A DNA stretch of 6,516 nt from an uncultured Clostridium sp. (GTDB lineage: Bacteria; Bacillota; Clostridia; Clostridiales; Clostridiaceae). Position numbers and translations under genes: made by a program. The notes under the pieces were generated by a model, which was not told where the DNA came from, made no database searches, and saw only the letters and a program-made list of their open reading frames with translations. Below, piece by piece: positions 1 to 5,983 of this stretch. Where the stretch lies: positions 1 through 6,516 of the forward strand of contig NZ_CALEVF010000181.1 in the NCBI RefSeq assembly GCF_937920395.1, given 5' to 3'. Numbering within the stretch: position 1 is the first letter of the stretch; the number at the start of each line of letters is the position of its first letter.

Positions 1-478
1 GACACATAATTCTTATATTCTTTGCTCCTCTTTTCTTAAGAGCTGAAATTGCATCTATTGCAGAACCACCGGTCGCAATCATAGGATCTGTAATGATTAC
101 ATCTCTTTCACTGATATCCTGAGGTAATTTACAGAAATATTCAATTGGTTGAAGAGTTGCCTCATCTCTATACATTCCTATGTGTCCAACCTTAGCTGCT
201 GGTATAAGTTTTAGTACACCATCAACCATTCCAAGTCCCGCTCTAAGTATTGGTACTATAGCCATTTTCTTTCCTGTTAGAACTTTACATTTAGTAGTAC
301 AAATTGGAGTTTCAATTTCTACTTCTTCTAATTGTATATCACGCGTAACTTCATAAGCCATAAGCATTGCAACTTCTTCAACTAACTCTCTAAAATACTT
401 TGAGCCTGTATTTTTGTCCCTGATGTATGCCAATTTATGCTGTATAAGTGGATGTGTAATTTGTGTTACTTTACTCAT
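1..478 (-). CDS. upp: Uracil phosphoribosyltransferase, 3' end cut by window edge
   Basis: Cytosolic pyrimidine-salvage enzyme that joins uracil and PRPP to give UMP and pyrophosphate. Reading from the ATG at 478 gives 159 residues ([20 protein letters not shown] at the N-terminus) with no stop before the window edge; the family is usually about 209 residues, so roughly 50 C-terminal residues, including the expected uracil-binding segment, lie outside. Visible hallmarks are the loop [11 protein letters not shown] at about residues 77-87 and the PRPP-binding signature [10 protein letters not shown] at 131-140, preceded by hydrophobic VIIT. The start is fixed by a consensus AGGAGG at 487-492, 8 bases upstream of the ATG. 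The gene lies only 20 bases after the rpiB stop, so it is probably co-transcribed with rpiB. The assignment is near certain from the PRPP motif and overall sequence. Confidence 0.97.
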   Translation of the reverse strand, partial: MSKVTQITHPLIQHKLAYIRDKNTGSKYFRELVEEVAMLMAYEVTRDIQLEEVEIETPICTTKCKVLTGKKMAIVPILRAGLGMVDGVLKLIPAAKVGHIGMYRDEATLQPIEYFCKLPQDISERDVIITDPMIATGGSAIDAISALKKRGAKNIRIMC

Positions 479-498
479 ATGTGTTTCCTCCTAATATT

Positions 499-948
499 TT
501 ATTTACTATATTTTTTTTCAATCTCAGTAATTTTATCAATTCTTCTTTGATGCCTTTCGCCTAAAAATTTAGCGTTAATAAAAGTATCTACTATATCTAT
601 TGCGAGTCCTGTTCCAATAGTTCTCTCTCCTAGAGTAAGTATGTTAGCATTATTATGCTCACGCGTTGCATGGGCGCTGAATGTATCACCGCACAGTGCA
701 GCTCGTATTCCAGGTACTTTATTAGCACAAATGCTTACTCCTATACCTGTACCACATACGAGTATTCCTAATTCAAAGTTTCCTGCTACTACTTCCTCTG
801 AAACTTTTAGTGCATAATCTGGATAATCACAGGAATCTTCAGTATGAGTACCAAAGTCTGTTATCTCAATATTTTCACTCTTTAAATGTTTAATTATTTC
901 TTTTTTTAAACTCAACCCGCCATGATCACTACCCAATGCTATTCTCAT
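499..948 (-). CDS. rpiB: Ribose-5-phosphate isomerase B (RpiB/LacAB family)
   Basis: Cytosolic enzyme interconverting ribose 5-phosphate and ribulose 5-phosphate in the pentose phosphate pathway. The product is 149 residues, the normal family length. Motifs run in the expected order: N-terminal GSDHGG (6-11, active-site Asp8-His9), CGTGIG (65-70, with Cys65 as the expected catalytic base and a phosphate/anion-binding Gly loop), then SAHATREHNNANIL (91-104, with His98 as the ring-opening histidine) and a basic C-terminal segment ERHQRRI. A longer reading frame continues upstream to 1017, but the ATG at 948 is chosen because homology starts exactly there (MRIALGSDHGG) and AGGAGGTG at 956-963 sits 7 bases before it. 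A terminator-like hairpin lies just upstream, so rpiB and upp may form their own unit. LacA/LacB subunits are the only close alternative, and no lac genes are nearby. Confidence 0.96.
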   Translation of the reverse strand: MRIALGSDHGGLSLKKEIIKHLKSENIEITDFGTHTEDSCDYPDYALKVSEEVVAGNFELGILVCGTGIGVSICANKVPGIRAALCGDTFSAHATREHNNANILTLGERTIGTGLAIDIVDTFINAKFLGERHQRRIDKITEIEKKYSK

Positions 949-996
949 TATAAAGCACCTCCTAAAATATTTTTTTGTTATAATATATAATATTAC

Positions 997-1048
997 AAAA
1001 AAAGAAGATATCGGCATTTAAACAAACTACTTAAATGCTACTATCTTC
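997..1048 (-). terminator. Intrinsic terminator-like hairpin between the YwlE relic and rpiB
   Basis: Two 18-base arms at 1004-1021 and 1031-1048 are complementary at 15 of 18 positions: 8 pairs next to the loop, a 3-base internal mismatch, then 7 pairs. The loop is 9 bases. On the minus strand the 3' arm runs straight into seven T residues (A tract at 997-1003 on the plus strand). No T tract follows on the plus strand, so the signal is directional for the leftward genes. The TAG stop of the 65-aa ORF (1027-1029) falls in the loop. The stem is AT-rich, so termination may be partial. If active, it separates the sua5 side from rpiB-upp. Confidence 0.75.
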
Positions 1049-1224
1049 CATATCTTATCAAATAATAAATACACATTATTTTTTATTCCAATAATTTGCT
1101 TCAAATGGGCTAAAATGTTTCTACCCTGGGGGACTATGTTATTTATAATACACATTTTATTGAAAATAGCTTCTAAGCTATAGCTTCTTTTCATTTTTTT
1201 ATTACAAGCATATAATATGTCCAT
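1027..1224 (-). CDS. 65-aa ORF, probable degenerate relic of YwlE-type low-molecular-weight protein phosphatase
   Basis: A short ORF with a very good ribosome binding site (AAGGAGG at 1231-1237, 6 bases before the ATG at 1224); a GTG two codons upstream is less well placed. The N-terminus, MDILYACNKKMKRSYSLEAI then FNK, follows the low-molecular-weight phosphatase pattern hydrophobic-LF-hydrophobic-CTGNTCRS-x-x-AEAIF. Cys7, Arg13 and Ser14 keep the CX5RS spacing of the phosphate-binding loop, but the conserved Thr-Gly-Asn-Thr residues between them are replaced by NKKMK. The rest is only weakly alignable: KNNVYLL near residues 51-57 could match a mid-protein segment of the family. The family is about 150 residues with a C-terminal DP motif carrying the general acid; none is present here. 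ywlE commonly sits between sua5 and rpiB in Firmicutes, exactly this position. I infer an internally deleted, probably inactive gene; an unrelated small protein remains possible. Confidence 0.6.
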   Translation of the reverse strand: MDILYACNKKMKRSYSLEAIFNKMCIINNIVPQGRNILAHLKQIIGIKNNVYLLFDKIWKIVAFK

Positions 1225-1278
1225 AGTCACCCTCCTTATATTTTACTAAAAGATCTGCAAATTACAGGTTTTATTTAC

Positions 1279-2325
1279 CTATACGTAGGTTATATCAAAA
1301 CCTGCGGATTTCTTAAGCCTATTCATTATAGCATATCCTAAACCTTTTTCCTCAAATGCTTCTGATAATATTAAATCTACGTCTATAGCATCAAAACTTC
1401 TTAATACTTCAAAAAGATTTCTACCCACAGTATCTAACTGTTTTCTATTACCCAATGAAACAACAGTGCCATAAGGATATTTATCTTTTGTTTCATCTGT
1501 TGCAATAATTCCAATTTTTTTGTTACCCATATTAGTTTGCACTATTTCATTGATTTTTGCAATAGTTTTTTCTATGTCTCCAGATATAATTTTTACTGGA
1601 GCTTTTGGTGCATAATGCCTATATTTCATGCCTGGTGCTCTAGGTTTAAAATCTTTCTTAGGTTTAGACATTATACTCTTATCAATATATATTCTATCGT
1701 CTATCTCTTTCAACATCTCAAGAGTTATAGCTCCTGGTCTAAGTATGCATGGAGGATTACATGTACAATCAACTATCGTTGACTCAAGGCCTATTTGGCT
1801 TTTCTCTCCACCTAAAATATATTCTATCTTACCACTTAAATCTTCAATACAACTTTCTACCTCTGTTGGACTCGGTCTACCAGATATATTTGCTGATGGA
1901 GCCGCTATAGGCGTTCCAGCTGCTTCAATAAGTTTTCTTGCAATAATACTTGATGGCATACGTATGCCTACAGTTTTAAGGCCTGCACTGGTAGTATCAG
2001 GAATCAACTCAGACTTATTAAAAATTAATGTTATTGGTCCTGGCCAATATTTACTCATTATTTCATTTGCTATATTGGGTACTTCCTTAACTAGGTTCTC
2101 TATATTACAATTAGCTACATGCACAATAAGTGGATTATCCTGCGGTCTACCTTTAGCCTTGAAAATCTTTTCTACTGCATTTTTATCTAAGGCATTTGCT
2201 CCAAGACCATAAACCGTTTCTGTAGGAAACGCAACTAATCCACCATCTTTTATAACTTGACCGGCCTCATTAATTATATCCCGTGCAATATTATTTACAT
2301 CTAAAATTATAATTTTTGTATCCAT
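1279..2325 (-). CDS. sua5: L-threonylcarbamoyladenylate synthase, full-length Sua5 type (YwlC)
   Basis: Cytosolic enzyme that makes threonylcarbamoyl-AMP from threonine, bicarbonate and ATP. TsaD and its partners use this to form t6A37 on tRNAs reading ANN codons. The 348-residue product has an N-terminal YrdC/TsaC catalytic domain (about 15-205) with FPTETVYGLG (33-42), KGRPQDNPLIVHV (58-70), PGPITL (95-100), VGIRMPSS (119-126), SANISGRPSPT (144-154) and ESTIVD (181-186). A linker follows with PGMKYRHYAPKAP (231-243), which in Sua5 proteins folds over the active site, then the C-terminal Sua5 domain (about 245-345). Its length separates it from the short TsaC/YrdC form. AAGAGGTG at 2331-2338 lies 5 bases before the ATG. 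It begins 25 bases after the membrane-protein gene and is probably part of the prfA transcription unit. The Bacillus name is ywlC; tsaC is also used. Confidence 0.96.
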   Translation of the reverse strand: MDTKIIILDVNNIARDIINEAGQVIKDGGLVAFPTETVYGLGANALDKNAVEKIFKAKGRPQDNPLIVHVANCNIENLVKEVPNIANEIMSKYWPGPITLIFNKSELIPDTTSAGLKTVGIRMPSSIIARKLIEAAGTPIAAPSANISGRPSPTEVESCIEDLSGKIEYILGGEKSQIGLESTIVDCTCNPPCILRPGAITLEMLKEIDDRIYIDKSIMSKPKKDFKPRAPGMKYRHYAPKAPVKIISGDIEKTIAKINEIVQTNMGNKKIGIIATDETKDKYPYGTVVSLGNRKQLDTVGRNLFEVLRSFDAIDVDLILSEAFEEKGLGYAIMNRLKKSAGFDITYV

Positions 2326-2350
2326 CCTTACACCTCTTAGTTTTAAAACC

Positions 2351-2926
2351 TTAATCTCTATATTCTTTTATATTTTCTATTGCATCATCTGAAAATACTG
2401 CTTGGTCGCAAGTTTTATATAACTCATTTAATAAACTATATTTTCTAAATCCACCATTATTAATCACAATATAGAAATATGTTTTTTCTGGATTTTGTAG
2501 CTTAATTTCAATATACATTTTAGCTATATAAGGGTATTTCATAAAAAAATTTATATCCACAGGACGAATTCTTTTATTCCTAAACCCCGATTTTGTTATT
2601 ATAATAATCTTTAAATTTCTACCATGACCCTGCGTATGTACTAAATCAACTTTTCTGCATATAATGATAAATTTAACTTTTGTTATTCCACACCATATAA
2701 TTATTTTATAACCATTCTGTTTGAAATCAATACATTCCTCATTAATTCTAAGAAGTAGCACAAAAGTAATCATTACCTCTATGCAAATCAAATAAATTAT
2801 AAAAAAAATGTTAATAATATTTGATACCCTTAATACAATTGGTAATAAAATAAAAATAAAGCACATCGACAGCATAAACCTTTTATAAGTTTTTTTTTGC
2901 TTTCTAATGGCTTTATTTATATTCAT
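2351..2926 (-). CDS. Hypothetical membrane protein with two N-terminal transmembrane helices
   Basis: I do not recognise the family. The 191-residue product starts with a basic stretch (NINKAIRKQKKTYKR), then two closely spaced hydrophobic helices at about 17-34 and 37-59. The remaining roughly 130 residues contain alternating beta-like segments (YKIIIWCGITKVKFIIICRK, then NLKIIIITKSG, then YFYIVINNGGF) and an acidic C-terminal end. The helix-hairpin plus beta-rich tail resembles small bacterial proteins with a membrane-anchored PH-like domain, but this is only a shape comparison. The ATG at 2926 is preferred because AAAGGTG (2932-2938) lies 5 bases upstream; the frame extends to a GTG at 2941 that has no ribosome binding site. 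The gene lies 28 bases after prfA and 25 before sua5, so it is probably co-transcribed. High A and K/I codon content is in line with the neighbours, with no sign of recent transfer. Confidence 0.85.
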   Translation of the reverse strand: MNINKAIRKQKKTYKRFMLSMCFIFILLPIVLRVSNIINIFFIIYLICIEVMITFVLLLRINEECIDFKQNGYKIIIWCGITKVKFIIICRKVDLVHTQGHGRNLKIIIITKSGFRNKRIRPVDINFFMKYPYIAKMYIEIKLQNPEKTYFYIVINNGGFRKYSLLNELYKTCDQAVFSDDAIENIKEYRD

Positions 2927-2954
2927 AATTTCACCTTTCACTCATAGTAATATC

Positions 2955-4031
2955 TTAGTTATTATTACCCATTGCTTTCATCTTTTCTGCTTGGTCAGCA
3001 GTTATTAAGCTGTTCAGCATTTCATCTATATCTCCATCAAGAAAAGCATCTAATTTATACAAGGTTAAACCGATTCTATGATCCGTTATCCTTCCTTGAG
3101 GATAATTATATGTTCTTATCCTCTCACTTCTGTCTCCAGTACCTACTTGACTTTTTCTCTCTTCAGCTATCCCTGCTGATCTCTCCGCTTCTGCTCTGTC
3201 AAACAATCTAGATTTTAGTATTTTCAAAGCTTTTTCTTTATTCTTTAACTGAGATTTCTCATCCTGACAAGAAACTACAAGTCCTGTTGGAATATGCGTC
3301 ATTCTTACTGCTGAATCTGTTGTATTAACGCATTGTCCTCCATTACCTGACGCTCTAAACACATCTATTCTTAAATCATTAGCATTAACTTCAATATCTA
3401 CATCATCAACTTCAGGAAGTACCGCTACAGTGGCTGTAGATGTATGAATTCTTCCACTTGACTCTGTGTCTGGAACTCTTTGAACTCTATGCACTCCACT
3501 TTCATATTTGAATTTACTGTATGTAGATTCACCTTTTATCATAAACACTATTTCTTTAAATCCACCAATATCAGTTTCATTGGCACTCATAACTTCAACT
3601 TTCCATCTATGACGCTCTGCATATCTTGTATACATTCTAAATAGATTTGCTGCAAATAGTGCCGCTTCATCTCCACCAGCTCCTGCTCTAATTTCCACAA
3701 ATACATTTCTCTCATCATTTGGGTCCTTAGGCAAAAGTAAAATTCTTAATTCTTCTTGGGTTGTTTCCTTAATTTCATTTAAATCTTTAATTTCCTCTTG
3801 AATCATATCTTTCATTTCTTTATCTGATTCTTCTTTAAGCATTTCTTTATTTGTTTCTAAATCTTGTTTAGCTTTTTTATATATTCTATATTTTGTAACA
3901 ATTATTTCGAGTCCTGCATGTTCTTTACATAATTTTTGCCATTCCTTTTGGTTAGCAATAACCAATGGATCGCCAATTTTTATTGAAAGTTCATCATATT
4001 TATTTTCCGTAAAATCAAGTCTATCTAACAT
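2955..4031 (-). CDS. prfA: Peptide chain release factor 1
   Basis: RF1 recognises UAA and UAG in the ribosomal A site and triggers hydrolysis of peptidyl-tRNA. The product is 358 residues, normal for the family. It has an N-terminal coiled-coil-rich domain (about 1-105), the conserved [14 protein letters not shown] segment (114-127), and the tripeptide stop-codon reader in the RF1 form PxT, here Pro-Asp-Thr at 187-189; RF2 would have [20 protein letters not shown] follows, then the catalytic GGQ at 231-233 and [10 protein letters not shown]. The GGQ glutamine is the target of PrmC, encoded immediately upstream. A GTG at 4040 would add three residues, but MLDRLDF at 4031 matches family N-termini and GGAGTG (4038-4043) is placed 6 bases before that ATG, overlapping the GTG. 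A dedicated promoter sits in the upstream gap. This is not the unrelated Listeria virulence regulator of the same name. Confidence 0.97.
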   Translation of the reverse strand: MLDRLDFTENKYDELSIKIGDPLVIANQKEWQKLCKEHAGLEIIVTKYRIYKKAKQDLETNKEMLKEESDKEMKDMIQEEIKDLNEIKETTQEELRILLLPKDPNDERNVFVEIRAGAGGDEAALFAANLFRMYTRYAERHRWKVEVMSANETDIGGFKEIVFMIKGESTYSKFKYESGVHRVQRVPDTESSGRIHTSTATVAVLPEVDDVDIEVNANDLRIDVFRASGNGGQCVNTTDSAVRMTHIPTGLVVSCQDEKSQLKNKEKALKILKSRLFDRAEAERSAGIAEERKSQVGTGDRSERIRTYNYPQGRITDHRIGLTLYKLDAFLDGDIDEMLNSLITADQAEKMKAMGNNN

Positions 4032-4037
4032 TTTTAT

Positions 4038-4043
4038 CACTCC
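4038..4043 (-). promoter_or_regulatory. Ribosome binding site that decides the prfA start
   Basis: GGAGTG lies 6 bases before the ATG at 4031. Its last three bases are themselves an in-frame GTG that an ORF finder would choose as the start. Nothing resembling a ribosome binding site lies at a suitable distance before that GTG, so initiation at the ATG is favoured. Confidence 0.75.
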
Positions 4044-4066
4044 GTATATATATTTTCACATTCTTA

Positions 4067-4095
4067 ATTATATCACACCCAAATACAATATACAA
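4067..4095 (-). promoter_or_regulatory. Sigma-A-type promoter for prfA
   Basis: Reading leftward there is a -35 box TTGTAT at 4090-4095, a 17-base spacer, and a perfect -10 box TATAAT at 4067-4072. An extended -10 TG lies one base before it (TGATATAAT). Transcription should start near 4060, giving a leader of about 30 bases before the prfA ATG. It lies in the 115-base gap after prmC, the longest intergenic gap in the window, so prfA and the downstream genes can probably be expressed independently of tdk-prmC. Assigned by consensus only. Confidence 0.72.
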
Positions 4096-4103
4096 ATTGT
4101 ATT
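4082..4103. repeat. Short inverted repeat over the prfA -35 region
   Basis: AATACAA at 4082-4088 and TTGTATT at 4097-4103 are perfect 7-base inverted arms around an 8-base centre, and the -35 box (4090-4095) lies in that centre. No T tract follows in either direction, so it does not look like a terminator. It could be an operator-like site or chance symmetry in AT-rich DNA. Confidence 0.4.
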
Positions 4104-4146
4104 CACCTAATTATTACCTTTTTAAAACTACTATTTTGCTAAGTAA

Positions 4147-4986
4147 CTAATCTAGTAAAGTGGCTTTAATAACCCTATCATTTCCCGATAAGTCTTTAAC
4201 ACATTCTATATTTTTAAATCCTGATTTAAGTAAGATATTCGTAACTGCTTCCTTTTGATCATATCCTATTTCGAAAGCTAAAAGCCCACCTCTTTGTAAA
4301 ACTAACACACTTTCTTTTGTGATTCTCCTATAGAAATCAAGACCATCCTCCCCACCACATAGAGCTATAAATGGTTCATAGCCCTTTACATCCTCCATCA
4401 ACGTAGGTATAATATCTTTTTTTATGTATGGTGGATTAGATACTATTACCTCAAATTTCTTCTGCTTATCAATTGCCTCTTTTAGCAAATCACTATTATC
4501 TATACTAATTCTTTTAGACAAGTTAAATCTATCTATATTTAATCTAGCAACTGCTAAAGCCTCTTCTGATATATCATAAAGCGTTACGTTAACTTCTTTA
4601 ATAAATTCAGCTATCGATATACCAATGGCACCACTTCCAGTACAAACATCACATATTTGCGTGAAGCCTTTTCCCTTTACATATTTAATTACTTCCTCAA
4701 CTAAAATTTCAGTATCAGGTCTTGGTATTAAAACTCCTGGTTTTACTATAAAATTCATACCCATGAATTCACACTCACCAAGAATGTATTTTATAGGCAT
4801 TTTATTTTTTCTAATCTCAATCAATCGAAGAAACTCATTTTTCTGATTTATATTAAGTTTAAATTCTCTATTAATCATTACGAATAATTTATCTTTATTT
4901 AAAACTTTACCAAGTAAAAGTTGTGAATCTAACAAATAACTCTCAATCTTAACCTTTTTTAAAATTTCATATGACTCTAAAAGCAC
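4147..4986 (-). CDS. prmC: Release factor glutamine N5-methyltransferase (PrmC/HemK)
   Basis: SAM-dependent cytosolic enzyme that N5-methylates the glutamine of the GGQ motif in RF1 and RF2, which raises termination efficiency. Numbered from the GTG at 4986 it has 279 residues: an N-terminal helical substrate-binding domain (about 1-75), IPRPDTE (87-93), the SAM-binding loop DVCTGSGAIGIS (113-124), acidic Asp138 closing the next strand (LYDIS), and the catalytic NPPY (184-187) that holds the target glutamine, followed by IKK. The target gene prfA is next downstream, a classic pairing. The start is uncertain: the GTG has only AGGA one base before it, which is too close. The frame stays open upstream to a TGA at 5023-5025 and includes an ATT at 5019-5017, 9 bases after a GGAGG; that start would give 290 residues, closer to Bacillus homologues. 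The enzyme identity is secure; the 5' boundary is not. Confidence 0.95.
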   Translation of the reverse strand: MLLESYEILKKVKIESYLLDSQLLLGKVLNKDKLFVMINREFKLNINQKNEFLRLIEIRKNKMPIKYILGECEFMGMNFIVKPGVLIPRPDTEILVEEVIKYVKGKGFTQICDVCTGSGAIGISIAEFIKEVNVTLYDISEEALAVARLNIDRFNLSKRISIDNSDLLKEAIDKQKKFEVIVSNPPYIKKDIIPTLMEDVKGYEPFIALCGGEDGLDFYRRITKESVLVLQRGGLLAFEIGYDQKEAVTNILLKSGFKNIECVKDLSGNDRVIKATLLD

Positions 4987-5028
4987 TTCCTGTATAGTAT
5001 TTTTTTCAACTATATTAATTTTTCACAA

Positions 5029-5033
5029 CCTCC
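5029..5033 (-). promoter_or_regulatory. Ribosome binding site upstream of prmC, pointing to a start before the GTG
   Basis: GGAGG is the only strong ribosome binding site in the 89-base gap between the DUF1385 gene and the prmC GTG. It is 42 bases from that GTG, too far to serve it directly, but 9 bases from an ATT codon (5019-5017) in the prmC frame. A GTG 2 bases after it is in another frame and hits a stop after two more codons. Confidence 0.55.
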
Positions 5034-5075
5034 ATTCTTTTAATATAACCATTCATTATACTAACAATATACTAA

Positions 5076-5981
5076 TCACTCTGCTATTCCCTCTGCAGCT
5101 TTAAGCGCACTTATTGCCACCTCTAATTGAGATAAATCGGGTTCTCTTGTGGTTAAATTTTGTAATTTTAATCCCGGATAAGAAAGAATTTTCGCTAAGT
5201 TACTCTTGCTTTTCCCCATCCATTTAATAATTTCATAACTTATACCTGAAATCAAAGGAAGTAATATAATTCTATACATTATTCGCTCCCCAATTGAGTT
5301 CCAACCAGTTAAAGAAAACACTATAATGCTAACTATCATAACTAAGAATAAAAAATTTGTTCCACATCTTGGATGTAGTCTTCCAAATTTAGCTGCATTT
5401 TCTGGAGTTAATTCAACTTCGTTCTCATAACAAAATATAGTTTTATGTTCTGCACCGTGATACTCATATACTCTCTTAATATCTTCCATTTTTCCTATTA
5501 GATACACATATGACAAAAATATCAAAACTCTAATAATTCCCTCTACGATATTCATACCCATTGTACCTGTACCTAATTTACTAAACAAATTAGCAACTAA
5601 AGTTGGAACAATAAAAAATAATCCAATGGATAGAGCCAAAGAAATTATAAGAGATACCCCCATAACTACATCATTACTTTTTTCTTTAAACAATTTTTCT
5701 ATACATTTATCTAATTTTGAAGGTTCACCTTCCTCTTCAAAAAAAGACGCCGAATAATTCAAGGTCTTCACCCCTATAACTAATGATTCAATTAAAGCAA
5801 TGAATCCTCTTATTATTGGTAGTCCTACTAACTTGTTCTTTTTAGTATATGATCTATATTCTTTTTTCTCAACTACAATTTCTCCTTGCTCAGTTCTCAC
5901 AGCAGTTGCAATTCCTGCTAGGCCTCTCATCATAACCCCTTCAATTACCGCTTGGCCTCCCACGCTTGTATTTCTAGCCAT
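5076..5981 (-). CDS. DUF1385 family membrane protein (YqhQ-like)
   Basis: A conserved integral membrane protein of the DUF1385 family, whose biochemical role I do not know. The 301-residue product opens with the family signature VGGQAVIEGVMMRG (7-20). Predicted membrane segments are at about 107-131, 144-164, 209-227 and 234-254. Between the second and third lies HGAEHK (175-180), and HPRCGTNF (203-210) leads into the third. The conserved His, Glu and Cys residues look like metal ligands or an active site, but that is inference. The ATG at 5981 is 2 bases after the tdk stop, and its ribosome binding site AGAGGGGG (5989-5996, 7-base spacing) lies inside the tdk 3' end, so translational coupling to tdk is likely. 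In clostridia this gene commonly neighbours prmC and prfA, but context alone does not establish a shared function. Confidence 0.93.
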   Translation of the reverse strand: MARNTSVGGQAVIEGVMMRGLAGIATAVRTEQGEIVVEKKEYRSYTKKNKLVGLPIIRGFIALIESLVIGVKTLNYSASFFEEEGEPSKLDKCIEKLFKEKSNDVVMGVSLIISLALSIGLFFIVPTLVANLFSKLGTGTMGMNIVEGIIRVLIFLSYVYLIGKMEDIKRVYEYHGAEHKTIFCYENEVELTPENAAKFGRLHPRCGTNFLFLVMIVSIIVFSLTGWNSIGERIMYRIILLPLISGISYEIIKWMGKSKSNLAKILSYPGLKLQNLTTREPDLSQLEVAISALKAAEGIAE

Positions 5982-5983
5982 AA

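Noticed and set aside
964..996. Possible rpiB promoter (TATATT or TATAAC boxes)
   Set aside because: Several -10-like hexamers occur by chance in this AT-rich gap, but none has a -35 box at 16-18 bases; a promoter is expected here if the upstream terminator works, yet it cannot be located.
949..1017. Upstream extension of rpiB to an ATG at 1017
   Set aside because: It would add 23 residues absent from the family and encoded through the terminator T tract; the ATG at 948 has a consensus ribosome binding site and matches the conserved N-terminus.
1238..1278. Promoter or attenuator in the gap between sua5 and the 65-aa ORF
   Set aside because: TTGCAG and TATAAG are present but only 14 bases apart, and no stable hairpin could be drawn.
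1537..1782. Shorter plus-strand open frame opposite sua5
   Set aside because: Antisense shadow of the Sua5 C-terminal domain with low-complexity aromatic composition.
1628..2212. Plus-strand open frame of 194 codons opposite sua5
   Set aside because: It lies wholly inside sua5, whose minus-strand translation carries all family motifs; the plus-strand product has no recognisable domain and no ribosome binding site was noted.
2972..3211. Plus-strand open frame opposite prfA
   Set aside because: Shadow of the RF1 C-terminal coding region; no homology or start signal.
4625..4846. Plus-strand open frame opposite prmC
   Set aside because: Antisense to the conserved IPRPDTE and SAM-loop codons of prmC; no independent support.
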